Assembly (NCBI GenBank): GCA_005408345.1 | Contig: SEMN01001249.1 | Span: 1 to 64,000 of the forward strand | Direction: 5' to 3' | Source of the DNA: Macquaria australasica | Taxonomy: Eukaryota > Chordata > Actinopteri > Centrarchiformes > Percichthyidae | Length of the DNA stretch: 64,000 nucleotides | Part shown: positions 13,101 to 25,400 of the stretch, in pieces | Layout: every line of letters begins with the position of its first letter | Numbering within the stretch: the stretch's first letter is position 1 | The notes under the pieces: model-generated | Database searches by the model: none | The model's input: only the letters and a program-made list of their open reading frames with translations | Told to the model about the DNA's origin: nothing | Made by a program: the position numbers and the translations under genes

Positions 13101-14658
13101 AAGTATTTAAGTCAATACAATTATTAACACTAACACACGCAAGAAGTAGTCTGTAACAGTGAGTCTTGCCAAGCTTTGCAGTAGGAATAGGACCAAGAGG
13201 TTAAAACTTGATTCAGCTTGAGGCCTTCATCAGGGACCCTAAGACCACAAGCCAGAACGTGTTGGTGTCATGATAAAGGTTTTCTAGGTCAAGGGCAACT
13301 GGATTTACTGTAGAGTCTCAACGAATCTCTTTAAGACATCTTCAGACTTTCTCCCCTTCTCCTTTTCTCTTCTCCATGAACCTTGCAATTTGTCCAGAAG
13401 TCCCTTCTCAGCAGGAATAGGATCCACGGGCTGAAGGTGGGGTATACTCGAAAATAACTAGTTCATGCGACCACATCTAAAAGCAAAAATATTTATAACA
13501 ACCAAACTCGAAGTCAGGGACTGAAGAGGGCCGAGTTGCGATAATTGTTTAAATATGCAGATAATGGCGCAAACTTTCAAACAGTCTCTCCTCGAAGACA
13601 TTCATCGTGTTGCATTCAGTTGTTCACATAAAAAGTGACAGAAGCAGTTGTGTGATGATTTAAAAAACAGCCTGAGAGAGAGAAGTTCAAACCCTGCCTA
13701 CTTTCACACCTGACCAATCACTACGTAAAGAGGTTTTTAGGCTAATGTAGCATCACAGAGTATGCAGGGATAACACAGCATCCAAATCTTTCTGAATCCA
13801 CATATTCACATGCTAAGACCATTCACTTTGTGTACAATAGAAAATCATCTTTCAGATTCAGGAGCATGTGGCCAAAGATGGAAAGATTCAGTGTTCAGAT
13901 CAGTGTCAGATATGGCGGATTTAGGGACACTATTACCTGCTGTCTGAATGTGTTCAGTTCAGCAATATTGCCAGCAGAAAGTTTCAAAATGTGTCATAAA
14001 GGTGTGAGGGGAGGGGGTTTCAGAGGCTGTTCGATCATCATCGCCCTATGAGTGAAATGAATGAGATCTAAGGAGAGAGTTATGGTTGGACTACCTTTCA
14101 GTCTTTTCTCAGTTTAGCTGCTTCAGTAAAAATCAGTCCATGTAATTTTCCTACAGTGTGTCTGAACTGTTGTCTCCACAGGTAAGCCCATCATAGAGAA
14201 CATTACAGACGCCATCTATGGCAGCAGGAAGACCATCTGTGTGATCAGCCGGCGCTACCTGCAGAGCGAGTGGTGCTCCAGAGAGATCCAGATGGCCAGG
14301 TGGGGGCGCTCACATCCAGCAGCACCTCCTTCTTTATCTCTCAGCCTCCCAAACTGATTGAGTCCTCTGAGTTGCCCTCATGGTCTGTCCTGTGCTGTCC
14401 TGTGTGTGTTGTTGCAGCTTCCGTCTGTTTGACGAGCAGAAAGACGTGTTGATCCTGCTGTTTCTGGAGGAGATCCCGGCCCAGCAGCTGTCTCCATACT
14501 ACCGCATGAGGAAGCTGGTGAAGAGACGCACCTACCTGAGCTGGCCGCAGGCCGGCCATCACACGGGAGTCTTCTGGCAGAACGTACGGAGAGCTCTGGA
14601 GACCGGGGACGCTCCCACCGACAACACAGACCTCCTGACTGGACCAGCAGGATGCTGA
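10148..14658 (+). CDS. Toll-like receptor, TLR11 subfamily (TLR22/TLR23-like)
   Basis: Three coding exons: 10148-12614, 14182-14299 and 14418-14658 (TGA), giving 941 residues from the ATG at 10148 (another ATG at 10157 is equally possible). Order: signal peptide (about 1-26, VLILLLSVLLHVTPSLA); Cys-containing LRR N-cap; an ectodomain of LRRs with recurring LxxLxLxxN motifs; a C-terminal cysteine cap (675-725, NPFTCNC to IQSC); one transmembrane helix (about 729-753); and a TIR domain from about 783. The TIR shows box 1 (YDAFISYN), box 2 (RDFQLGKP), the CVISRRYLQSEWCSREIQ segment and the terminal FW motif. TLRs of this group are pattern receptors signalling through TIR adaptors. The TIR sequence and length fit fish TLR22/TLR23; I cannot choose between them without a tree. 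The box 2 BB-loop position that is Pro in many TLRs is Leu here. The frame is open and splice sites are canonical, so it looks functional. Confidence 0.9.
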
Positions 14659-16134
14659 GAACATCACTAACCGCAGCCTCAACAGCAATACTACACTGTG
14701 GTATCGCTACTTGTACTTAAGTAAAATATATGAGTACTCCTCCACCACTGGTAATTAATAATGCAGGACAGGGATGTTTCTTTGAATATCTGACATATAT
14801 GTTTTGCTGCATTGATGCAGTGTTCTCCATTTGTCTGTGTAAACTGTGGACTGTTGCACAGTGTTGGGGAGTGTGTTTTTTTATTATTTCCCAGTAATGT
14901 TCAGGTATTTTCAATGTCATGTAAAATCATGTAACGTTTCCAGTAGGGAACTATTTTCTCCACTAAGTAGCAGCTCAGCAACCAAAACTTATCACTAATT
15001 TTTATTTTTTCTTGAAGAAAAAATGTGAGATAATAAATCAAATCTTTACAAATTTATGTAAATGTGATCAAATAATATTGGGTTAGTATACATAATAAAT
15101 GTATGAATACTTTAGATTTACCATTAATATCTTAATTATCATTCTTAACTTTTCATCCATTTTTTTCTTTTCCTGGCAGAAATGGGCTTCCATACAATGG
15201 GGCTGAAATGTTGTATTGACTTTCTCAAAGTAATTTTTGTTTAATCTCTACATTTAAAGTTTGATATAGTGAATCAAAATGATGAGATAATAAATCAAAA
15301 TTTTGAATTCATTCAACCTTTAAATGATGGTTGAATGAGAGCAGTTCACTCTCTTGAATGAGTGTGAACAGGATGATTAAATATGAGCTATTAAATCAAA
15401 ATTCATTCATTCAGACAATGTTATGATACTAAATAAAAACTATGTCTAAAAATATTGGATTCATATTTTTGTCATTTCTTATATTTAATCTTTTTTTCTG
15501 TTCCTGACAGCATTAGGCTTCCATACATTACAGTTGTATAAATTTAAGATAGAACTATATCATAATAAAACAAAATTACTAGTATGTCAGGATTCTGACT
15601 TTTTATGTCAAAATTATAAGAAAATTATCAAAATGTTGTTTTAAGACAAATGTATGATACTAAGTCAACACAATTTAATATTTGAGATGAGTATTTTTAT
15701 TTTTATCATTCCTAATTTTTCATTCATTTATTTTCTTTTCCTGACAGAAAGAACTAAATAATGAAGCTGACTTTCCAAATCCAAATTTTGACGTATTAAC
15801 TCAAAACTATAAGATAGAAAGTAAAACTTAAGATGATAAATCAAGAATTAGAAAGTCAAAATTTTGACTGTCAAGTGATATTGTTTTAATAATACACATA
15901 ATTTAGATTTATGACTTTTCACTGTGTTTCCCGGCGGGCAGCTGTGGGCTTCCGTATCTGTTGATTATTGATTTTAGATGTTTTCTCTTAAACTCTTATC
16001 TCCATCATATTGAATAAAACATGTTGAACTGAAAAAATAAAGTAATTTCATTTTTGATCTTGTTCAGTTGTTCATTGTGATGGTGTGATATCTTGGCCAC
16101 TCAATAATCAATAATCCTGTAAATTAATGGCTCT
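14659..16134. repeat. AT-rich 3' flank with degenerate repeats
   Basis: From about 14950 to 15960 the sequence repeats loosely. Blocks contain GAGATAATAAATCAAA (15026, 15284) and a pyrimidine-rich CTTTTCCTGRCAG followed by GGCTTCCATAC (about 15171, 15500, 15740, and a diverged copy near 15930). AATAAA hexamers at 15032 and 16013 could end the TLR transcript. No coding exon seen. Confidence 0.55.
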
Positions 16135-16473
16135 TTGTTTAAGGTGTGTGTGTGTGTGTGTGCTTCGCTAGATGGCGCTGTTGGGCTTCTTTTACCGGAA
16201 TGCAGGCTACTGTGCGCGTGCTCGTGTCAGAGCGCGTGCACGTGGGTGTTGAGAGAGAGGGAGAGCATCTGCCTCCACACACACACACACACACACACTC
16301 TCGCGGGGAGGATGCTGCTGCCTCGGTTCAGACAACAGATGCGGAGCTGAAGAGGAACCGACTGGCGGACTCACCGACACCGACACCAGGATCTACCCGG
16401 GGCCGAGCCGAACCTCCTCCCCGTCGGTGTGATTCTCCTGTGAGCCCCGGAGCGGCGGACAGGAGGGAGGAGG
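16135..16473 (+). promoter_or_regulatory. plekho1 5' UTR and probable promoter
   Basis: This is a locally GC- and CpG-rich stretch (16190-16470) in AT-rich surroundings, directly ahead of the plekho1 start codon. It contains (GT)n and (CA)n runs at 16144-16160 and 16278-16298. I see no convincing TATA box. The assignment rests on position and base composition. Confidence 0.5.
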
Positions 16474-19400
16474 ATGAAGAAAAGCAACCAGAGCAGACGG
16501 GTAGGAGCTGTTTCTGTCATCAATTCATCTGATCAGAACATTTGATTGATTTAATGTTCCTTTTACACTGACTGTGTTTTTATTATTATTCATAACATCC
16601 GGTAATTATAGTCCTCTGATATTCTGATTATTATTCAGGAGGCAGCGCCACGTTTCTATCACATTAAAGAAAAGAATAAATTACTATCATGTAATATTGA
16701 TCAGTCGTTAATATTCAGTGAAGAAACACTGTGTAATCAGCAGTGTGCAGGTAAAACTCAATGTTCCTTTATGCTGAAAGTCTCTGACCTGCAGTCTGCA
16801 GCTTTCTGCAAATCACTGCTCATCTCCACCAGGGTCCTGTACAAAAACTCACCTTTTATGTTTCAGCAGAGGAATGAGTGAGTCTGGTCTCCAGCAAGTT
16901 CCACCGAAACATTTATAGAAATATAGAAATAAAAAGAGCTAAACAAGAAGATAATTACTAAGAAACAGGAAACATGTTTACAGAGAGAAGCAGAGCTGAG
17001 ATGTGTTCAGGACCTCAGGAGGAGAAAGGATCTGAAACCTGATTATTATTTAAAGCAGATATGGGGTTCAGTTTGGGATTATGTTTTATGGTAAAATAAC
17101 ACAAAGTGAAGTATATGTCTAACAGTAAAGATCAATGAAAAGTGCTTCCTGCTGATGATGAACTGATGGATGTTTTTTAATCTCTGTAACATTTTGACCT
17201 GAAGTTTGATGTTTTATTCTGACTCTAAATAACATCTGGAGACGTTTGTTACTGTGCAGTGAAAAACAACACATCTTTAAATTTAGTGAAACCGAAGGAT
17301 GAAGAGTTTCTTTATTAAGCAGCTGCAGACTGCAGGACAGACCACAGGCTCATTTACACATTATTACTGCAGAGCAGTTTAATCTGTGACTTCCTGCAGC
17401 GATCTGAACTCTGAAGTCTGAGTCACAATAATCAATATTATCTTTCATCACAGATCAGAAAAAACATGTGGGGGTGATATGAAGTCATCATGTTATTGAG
17501 CCACATTTTTATACTCTAATGAGTGGTGGTGGAGCAGGTTCAGGTGGTCCATTACAGTCTGATCATGATGAGTTTCCATTGAAGGATTAGATTATTGATC
17601 AGGGGAGGTGATCAGTCTCAGATCTCTCAGCATCGAACCTGTGAACAGGTGTTTTCAGAACACGGTGAGTTTGAACCGCCTGCAGTCGCTCACACAGACT
17701 CAGATTCAGGTCTTGTGTTCATCTGTTCAGGGCACTCTGGTCGCCATGACGACAGCAACACAAAAATATATCCGTGATGTGATCCTGAGTAAGTACTCAG
17801 TACTGTACTTCACTACAGACCTGAGGTACTTGCACTGTGGTTGAGTATTTTCTTGTCATGCTGCTGTGAGCTGATCTGCAGTCTCTTCCTCCTCCTCTTC
17901 ATCACAGCCGTTATAAAACTGCCAGCTGTTTGCTTCTTCTTCTTCGTTGGTGTGTTTTCTGTCCGCTTCCTGCTGTGATGTAATGAAAGTAGGTCAGTCA
18001 GTCCCTCATCCACCGGCTTACTCTTTATTCTTCTTCACCTCTCTGTCCTGTCTCATGGTCTTCCTCCTCTTTTCTCTCCAAGACAGAAGGTTTCATCTGG
18101 TCTCCTGGTCCTCCTCTTCCTCCATCTTCATCTTCCTCTGATGTTTCCTCCCACGTCTTCATGGACTCTTCATCTCTGCCGTCGACTTCTTCTTCTTCTT
18201 CTTTGTCTTGTTTTTCTCCTCGTTGCTCAGAAACATGAAGTTCTCACAGGAAGTCGTGTGTTTACTGACTTTCCCTTTTTCCTTTCGTCCTCTTCCTTCT
18301 TTCCTTTCTTCCTTAATTTCTTTTTAATTTACTTCCTTTCCTTCCTCTCATGAATGCAGCCGTCTGATCTCGAGCAACATCTCCAGTAATGAAACGATTC
18401 TCCTGATGGACGTCTGAAGTTTGAAATTCGGTTAATTTATTTTAAAATGTCACAGTTCCTGGAGACGTCCTGCGGGTCTGGTGGTCTGCTGGTCTGGATG
18501 TTTTCCATGTGGCCTTGGTTTGATTTTGGCCTCAGATCTTAATCTTCTGTAGTTTCTCTCTGACCCTGTTTGTTGTGTTGGGATGTTTCAGGGCGTTCAG
18601 GATTCGGGTCCACAGGTCGTCCAGCAGCCGGAGAAGGTGGGCTGGATCAGGAAGTTCTGTGGCCGAGGGATCTTCAGGGAGCTGTGGAGGAACCGGTACG
18701 TGGTTCTGAGAGGAGACCAGCTCTACATTTCTGACAAGGAGGTGAGGACCTTTTATCCTTTCTGTTTGTGGAGGAAACAAGTGGCTGAAAGCTCCGGATG
18801 GTGAGGTCAGCATGTTGCACAGGACAGAGAGGATTGTGGGCGTCAGAGGAAGACAAACCTCTAAACTTCATGCCTGATCTTTCTTTAGATACAGAACACA
18901 AAGTGTTATTACTGAGAGATGTATTTGTCATCTTAGTTTTCAGTTCCAGCGGAGACTTTAACTCACAGGTCTGTTTTATTGTTGAAGAATATTCTCTAGT
19001 TTGCAGGTGAATTCTTCAGTTTTAAAGGAAATAGGTTATTTCCTGCCTCCTCCTCTGTGATCAGTTTTGTGAGCTGCGTTCAGATCCGTTTCACACTCGC
19101 TGAAAAAAAGATTCGGCTGTTGTTTCCCGTGGACAGAGGATTCTCTGGAGCTTCGTTATAATGTGGAAAGCAGAAACAGACTCACAAACACCCTCCACAT
19201 GCAGCATCATGCTGCTCTGTAGCTGCTGGAGGTGGAAATAATCAGCTGATTCTTAAAAAGTTCAACATGTGAACTGAAAGGAGACGATGTGTTCATGTTG
19301 AGCAGGTTTAACAAACGCTGTCAGAGACGAGTCCTAATGTAGAGTTTCCTGGATCAGAGAACGAACTGAACGCTCCTGTTTTTATTTTCAACTTTTTAAC

Positions 19401-22400
19401 GCTGAGTCACTTCTGGACATCGCTGAGTCAGACTGGCTGATCATGTGACCTGTGATGTCACAGTTGTGTCTTTATTAAACCAAAACGTCCTGAGAGAGAC
19501 GAGCGGTCCGAGATGGATTTAGAGTTCAAGAGAAGAGAGAGTTTATTCTGCTGTGTGGCCTCAGACACACACACACACACACACAGGGAGGCTGCTGGCT
19601 GAGCAGTCAACACATGTCGCTGAATCAAAGATCATCTGACACAGCTGAGCCTGAAGCAACACACACACACACACACACACACACTAACACACACACACAC
19701 ACACTCTCTCTATCTGTTTTTTTGTAGCCCGCTCCCATGATAAAAACCCGCTTAGTAAAAACCACCCCAAAGAGACTAAAAACCAATGTTAAAAGAGTGA
19801 AGAGACTGGAGGTCGGCAGTCCGTTTTTTGAGGGGAGGTTTGTATAAAATCCTCCACTGTGGGCTGGGTTCGGTTCCCCCAGACAGTCTTTGAGTCCACA
19901 CAGTGGGGGGACTGTTGCTCAGTCCATTCCTGTTGATAACTTTGACACAGTTGAAGTAGATAGTCTTTTTATCAGTCATCTTGTTCGGGTTGGTGACGTT
20001 GAGCAGGGGGCCGGTCAGGTCTCCCAACCCTGGGCTCAGGTAGATCTCTGGAAAAGGGTCTGTTGGATCCGGTGTGGCCCTTCCCTGGCTGTAGTCCATC
20101 AGGAGGCTCCTCTCCTTTCCCAAGAGCCTCTGCCTCCAGAGCTCCAGGATCCTCTGGGCCACCCGGACCGAATGTAGACCCAGCAGAGAGCCCAGGGCCA
20201 CAGCATCGCTCAGCGCCGGCCCCACTGCATCTACCAGCTGCTGGAGGCACAGGGTCCTGGACCTGCAGAGCACCACCGTCAGGCCAAGAGTGACGCTACT
20301 TGATGTCCAACCTGGCCCCGTGTATCAGTGGCTCTTTTAACAACCAGTGCAGAGAGGCAGATTTTTGACACCTTTTTTTTATCAAAAAGGGCCCAGGACT
20401 TAAAAAGCCCACTTAACTTTAAAAGTTTACAATCAGTTAAAAACAGAGCAGCATCCAGCCCCAGGTTATTTGCACGTCTGAGAATGCAGCTGGCCACATC
20501 TCTCCAGACTAAATCCGCTGGACCTGTCAGGTACTTTTGGACAAACTGGAGCCTGAAGGTAGCGGTTCGGCTGGCCAGGTGGACGAGGCCCTGTCCGCCC
20601 TCTTCTCTGGTTAAAAACAGCACCCCCTGTGGCACCCAGTGTAGACCATCCCAAAAAAAATCCACCATTTTTCTCTGAATTTGGGCTAGTTTTAAGGGGG
20701 GGTCTAGGCATGCCAGGCGGTGCCAGAGCTGGGATGCCACAAGGTTGTTTAAAACCAGAACCCTACCTTTAAAAGACATTTGGGGGAGCAGCCATTTCCA
20801 TTTTAAAAGCTTTCCCTCAATCTTTTCTGTGACGCCCTCCCAGTTCCTCTGGACCATGGTGTCTTTCCCCAGGAACACCCCCAGGTATTTAATGCCACCT
20901 GTTTTCCAGGCCAGGCTTTGGGGAAGAACCGGGAGACCGCCACGCCACTCACCGACAGCAAGGGCCTAACTTTTCTTCCAATTCACCCTCGCTGCCGATG
21001 CAATGGAGAATCTGCTCACAGTTTCGGTTAAAATGTCTGCCTCTTTCTGGCCTCCAATAAAAACAATGACGTCATCGGCATATGCCGATAAAATTAAATT
21101 AAAACCAGGTAAAAGCAGTCCTTGAATACTGGAGCGTATTTTTATCAACAGGGGTTCGAGGGAGAGTGCATAGAGCATCCCTGACAGAGCACAGCCCTGC
21201 CGGACGCCTCTACACACTCTGAAAGGAGCACACAGACTACCGTTAATCTTCAGCACACTCTCAATGTCACTGTACAACACCTTTATCTTAGCCACGAAAC
21301 CTGCGCTGAACCCAAACCTCTCCATGACTTTCCAGAGGAAGTTGTGTTCAACGTGGTCAAAAGCCTTTTCCTGATCTAGAGAAATCAGACCAGCGTCTAT
21401 ACCCAATGAGCTGGAGACCTCCAAAACATCTCGAATCAGGTAGACATTGTCTACCATGGACCTGCCAGGCACACAGTAGGTCTGATCCTGGTGGATGACC
21501 TGCTCCATAGCCCCCCTCAGCCTGTTGGCCAAGGCCTTGGACAGAAGCTTGTAATCCACACACAGCAAAGACACAGGGCGCCAGTTTTTGATGTCCTGCA
21601 GGTTACCCTTCTTGGGCAGAAGCGTGAGGACAGCTCTGCAGCAGGACATCGGCATGGAACCAGAGGCCACACTTTCATTAAAAACATCTAAAATATCTGT
21701 AGATAAAATGTCCCAGAAGGCTTTAAAGAACTCCACCATTAGGCCATCCATACCAGGAGCCCTCCATCTCTGCATGCTTTGCAGGGCGGCCTGAAGCTCC
21801 CGCATCTGCAGCAGCTTCTCGAGTCGGGAGTTGGTCTCCGCAGAGACCTGAGGTAGTCCACTGCAGAACTCCTCTTGCAGTGTGGCCTGCTCCTCGTACT
21901 CCGAGGAGTAAAGGGAGGAATAAAACTGGACGGCTCGCCTTCTGATCGCTTGGTTCCATGAGTTCTTGCCCTGCGTCTGAAAGCAAGGAGTGGATTACCT
22001 TCCTCTGTCCATTTTTCTTTTCCAGGCCGAAGAAGAAGCTAGAGGGAGCATCCATCTCTGCGAAACTGGGACCTGACCAGTGCACCCTGTACTTTGCCTT
22101 CTAGCAGGTTGGCTAAAGCCAATGTTTTTACTTTGAGGACTTCAATATATCCTTGCTCTCCTGTGGACTCACTCATTTTCTCTAGTTCCACTATATCACT
22201 CTCCAGGTTCTCTATAGATCTGGTGATGCCTCGTGTGACGTTGAGGGTGTGCTGTTGACAAAGAAGTTTAATCTCAGTCTTACCATGGTCCCACCACTGC
22301 CTAAGACTGCTAAAATCACCCTTCCTCTGCCTAAAAACACCCCAGAAATAAATAAGGACCTCCCTGAACTTTTTGTCAAGTGTTAAAACAGAATTAAAAT

Positions 22401-25400
22401 GCCAATATACACTTTTTGGCTTAATATCTCTAATAAAAACATGACACAAAAGAAGGGAATGATCTGTAAAACCGGCAGTTATGATTTTGCACATTTTAAA
22501 CATGTTAAAATGATGCTTAAAACAATAGAAACCGTCAAGTCTGGCTGAGGAGATCGTGCTCTCTCTGAGGTGGGACCATGTATACTGTCTGGTGTCTGCG
22601 TGCATCCTCCTCCACACGTCCACCAGGCCATGAGAGTGGACCAGCTGCCTCAGAGCGTGCTGGGAGGCTGGATGCGGCTCTGCATGGTTGCGATCTAAAG
22701 ATGCATTTTCAGTACAATTAAAATCCCTACCCAAGAATAAAAAATCCTCTGAGGCACAGCTATTTAAAACATCGTTCACCTTCTGTAGAAACTGCTTCCT
22801 CTCTGCACCGTTTGTTGGAGCGTACACGTTGATAAAAGCAGCGGTAAAATGTTCAAAACGAGCTTTAGTTAAAAGTAACCTCCCCTAGATAAAATGCTTG
22901 ACCTCCAGCGAGACTGGAGAGAAATTCCTGGAGAAGAGGAAGCCCACTCCTCCACTGAGTGTGGTGTTGTGACTTAAAATGGCTTCCCCTTCCCACTCTC
23001 CCCTCCAGTCTGCCTCATTTTCAGCGTCACTGTGGGTTTCTTGTAAAAACAGGACATCAACATGTTTCGTTCTAGCAGTTTATAAATTAGTGCCCTTTTT
23101 TTTTGCCTCTCTTGCACCGTTAACATTTAAACTTCCCACTTTAAAAGTGTCCATATTAAGTGAGATGTTAAAAACCAAATTAAAACCAATAAGTTAATTA
23201 AAACACACATTGGAGTTTTTGACATCATCACTGTTCATTTGTTTTTTACTTTAAGCACAAGTTTTTTCAGTGTAAAACCTTCTTGGTCAGTGAGGACAGA
23301 CTCTTCTCTTTGGCTCATGTGGAGTCAATATTCCTCAACTTTAACCTTGTGCTGGTTCTTAGTTTGCTGTAAAAAACTCTTTATTTCTTCTGCAGAGTAC
23401 ATTTTTTTCTGCTGGCTGCTGCTCAATTTAAAACCTGGTATGTCGATGCTGTCCGACACACGCTCCTCTTCACTCCCACTGTCATCTGTCTGCACCGACC
23501 TCCTCACTGTGTCCTCCCCTACTTTACTTGTTTTAACCTCATTGGATGCACTCCTCGTTCTTCTGCGTTTGTGAGCAGGCTTTGGTTTGGCTGCTGCCTC
23601 CTCCATCTCAGCCTCCTCCACCTGCTCACTCCTTGAAACACCTTCCTTCACCTTGTCCACCTGGTCCAGGAAGATGACGACAGCGCTGTTCATCCTGGCG
23701 GCCGATCTGACGCTGCTGTGTCCGACCTTCTCCCCCACAGCCAGCCCGATGTCCTCCACACTGCACGGGAAACTGGCGGCGATCTTAATGCCATGTTTCC
23801 TCGTCAGTTTGGTGAAGTCTCCATTTACCTGCATGGCGTCTGCGCCGCAGACCGGCAGAGACACCGGCAGGAGAAAAACCCCAACAAGCCCGGAACTACC
23901 CCCCAAAGTGCTCCAACTGTTAACTTAATTAAACCACCACCAATAAACTACGTTAAAATAAAACACATCACTAAGAAAAGAAAATCCGGTCCCTATATAA
24001 CCGAAGTGAGTGTCAAACACGTTCCAAGTGGGTGTTGGACTCCGCCAGGGCTGCCCCTTGTCACCAATTCTGTTTGTGATATTCATGGACAGGATTTCAA
24101 GGCGCAGCCGGGGGGAGGACAATGTGGTTCTGTTGGCTACATCGAGCTGTGGCCTTCAGCATGTACTTGGGCGGTATGCAGCCGAGTGTGAAGCGGCTGG
24201 GATGAGAGTCAGCACCTCCAAGTCCGAGGCCATGGTTCTCAGCCGGAAAACGGTGGACTGCCCCCTTTGGGTTGGAGGTGAGTCACTGCCCCAGACGGGG
24301 GAGTTCAAGTATCTCGGGGTCTTGTTCACGAGTGATGGTAAGATGGAGCGTGAGATGGACAGGCGGATCGGTGCAGCATCAGCAGTAATGCGGGCGTTGT
24401 ACCGGACTGTGGTGGTGAAGAGGGAGCTGAGCCGGAAGGCAAAGCTTCGATTTACCAGTCGATCTACGTTCCAACCCTCACCTATGGTCATGAGCTTTGG
24501 GTAGTGACCGAAAGAATGAGATCGCGGATACAAGCGGCCGAAATGAGTTTCCTCCGCAGGGTGGCTGGGCTCACCCTTAGAGATAGGGAAAGGAGCTCGG
24601 ACATCCGGAGGGAGCTCGGAGTAGAGCCGCTGCTCCTTCGCATCGAAAGGAGCCAGTTGAGGTGGTTCGGGCATCTGATTAGGATGCCTCCTGGACGCCT
24701 CCCTTTGGAGGTTTTCCGGGCACGTCCAACTGGTAGGAGGCCCCGGGGCAGACCCAGAACACGCTGGAGGGATTATATATCTCATCTGGCCTGGGAACGC
24801 CTTGGGGTCCCCCAGGAGGAGCTGGAAAGCGTTGCCGAGGAGAGGGACGTCTGGACAACCCTGCTTAACCTGCTGCCACCGCGACCCGGCCCCGGATAAG
24901 CGGAAGAAAATGGATGGATGGATGGATGGAAGAAAAGAAAACGAAAAAAGTTCGGAAAACTCAAACGCTCCGCGTCTCGCTCACACGCCACAATCTCCCA
25001 GCATGCACTCAGAGAGAGAGACAGGCAGAGAGAGAGAGACAGAGACAGATAGAGAGAGATAGAGAGAGAGACAGAGAGAGAGAGACAGATAGAGAGAGAG
25101 AGACAGAGAGAGAGACATACAGTAGTACAGTACAGTTCTACATAGAGATGTAAAGTAATACTAGTGGTAATGGTATTGATGTTAATATTTAATAAAATAA
25201 TAATAAAATTAGTTCAAAACGTCAGTTTATTTTATTGAGTTCCATGAAGCGTCACGTTTCTGTTACTGTGCTGCTGCTGAATTTATCTTGTCTTTTTATG
25301 AATATAAATATATTTGACAGTACAATATTAATCAGCATGTAAAACCATAAAGACAGAAGTCTAGATTGTTTAAAGGCAGGTGAGGAGATGATGGTGGTGA

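Larger units (their letters stand above)
19735..23930 (-). mobile_element. Tx1/L1-like LINE retrotransposon, degraded
   Basis: A reverse-strand LINE within plekho1 intron 2. Read 5' to 3' on the minus strand: an ORF1 remnant (23906-23325), an apurinic-type endonuclease region (about 23160-22040), a reverse transcriptase with the YADD active site (21805-20966), and a long C-terminal region (20878-19776). Frames are broken between the segments. The protein style matches fish Tx1-clade elements, and the organisation (ORF1, then EN-RT in ORF2) is that of L1-type LINEs. Boundaries are approximate, and no target-site duplication was defined. It is nearly full length but no longer autonomous. Confidence 0.85.

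Noticed and set aside
24156..24785. 209-codon frame on the minus strand opposite the Rex3 copy
   Set aside because: Shadow of the reverse transcriptase frame; Pro/Arg-rich with no family signature.
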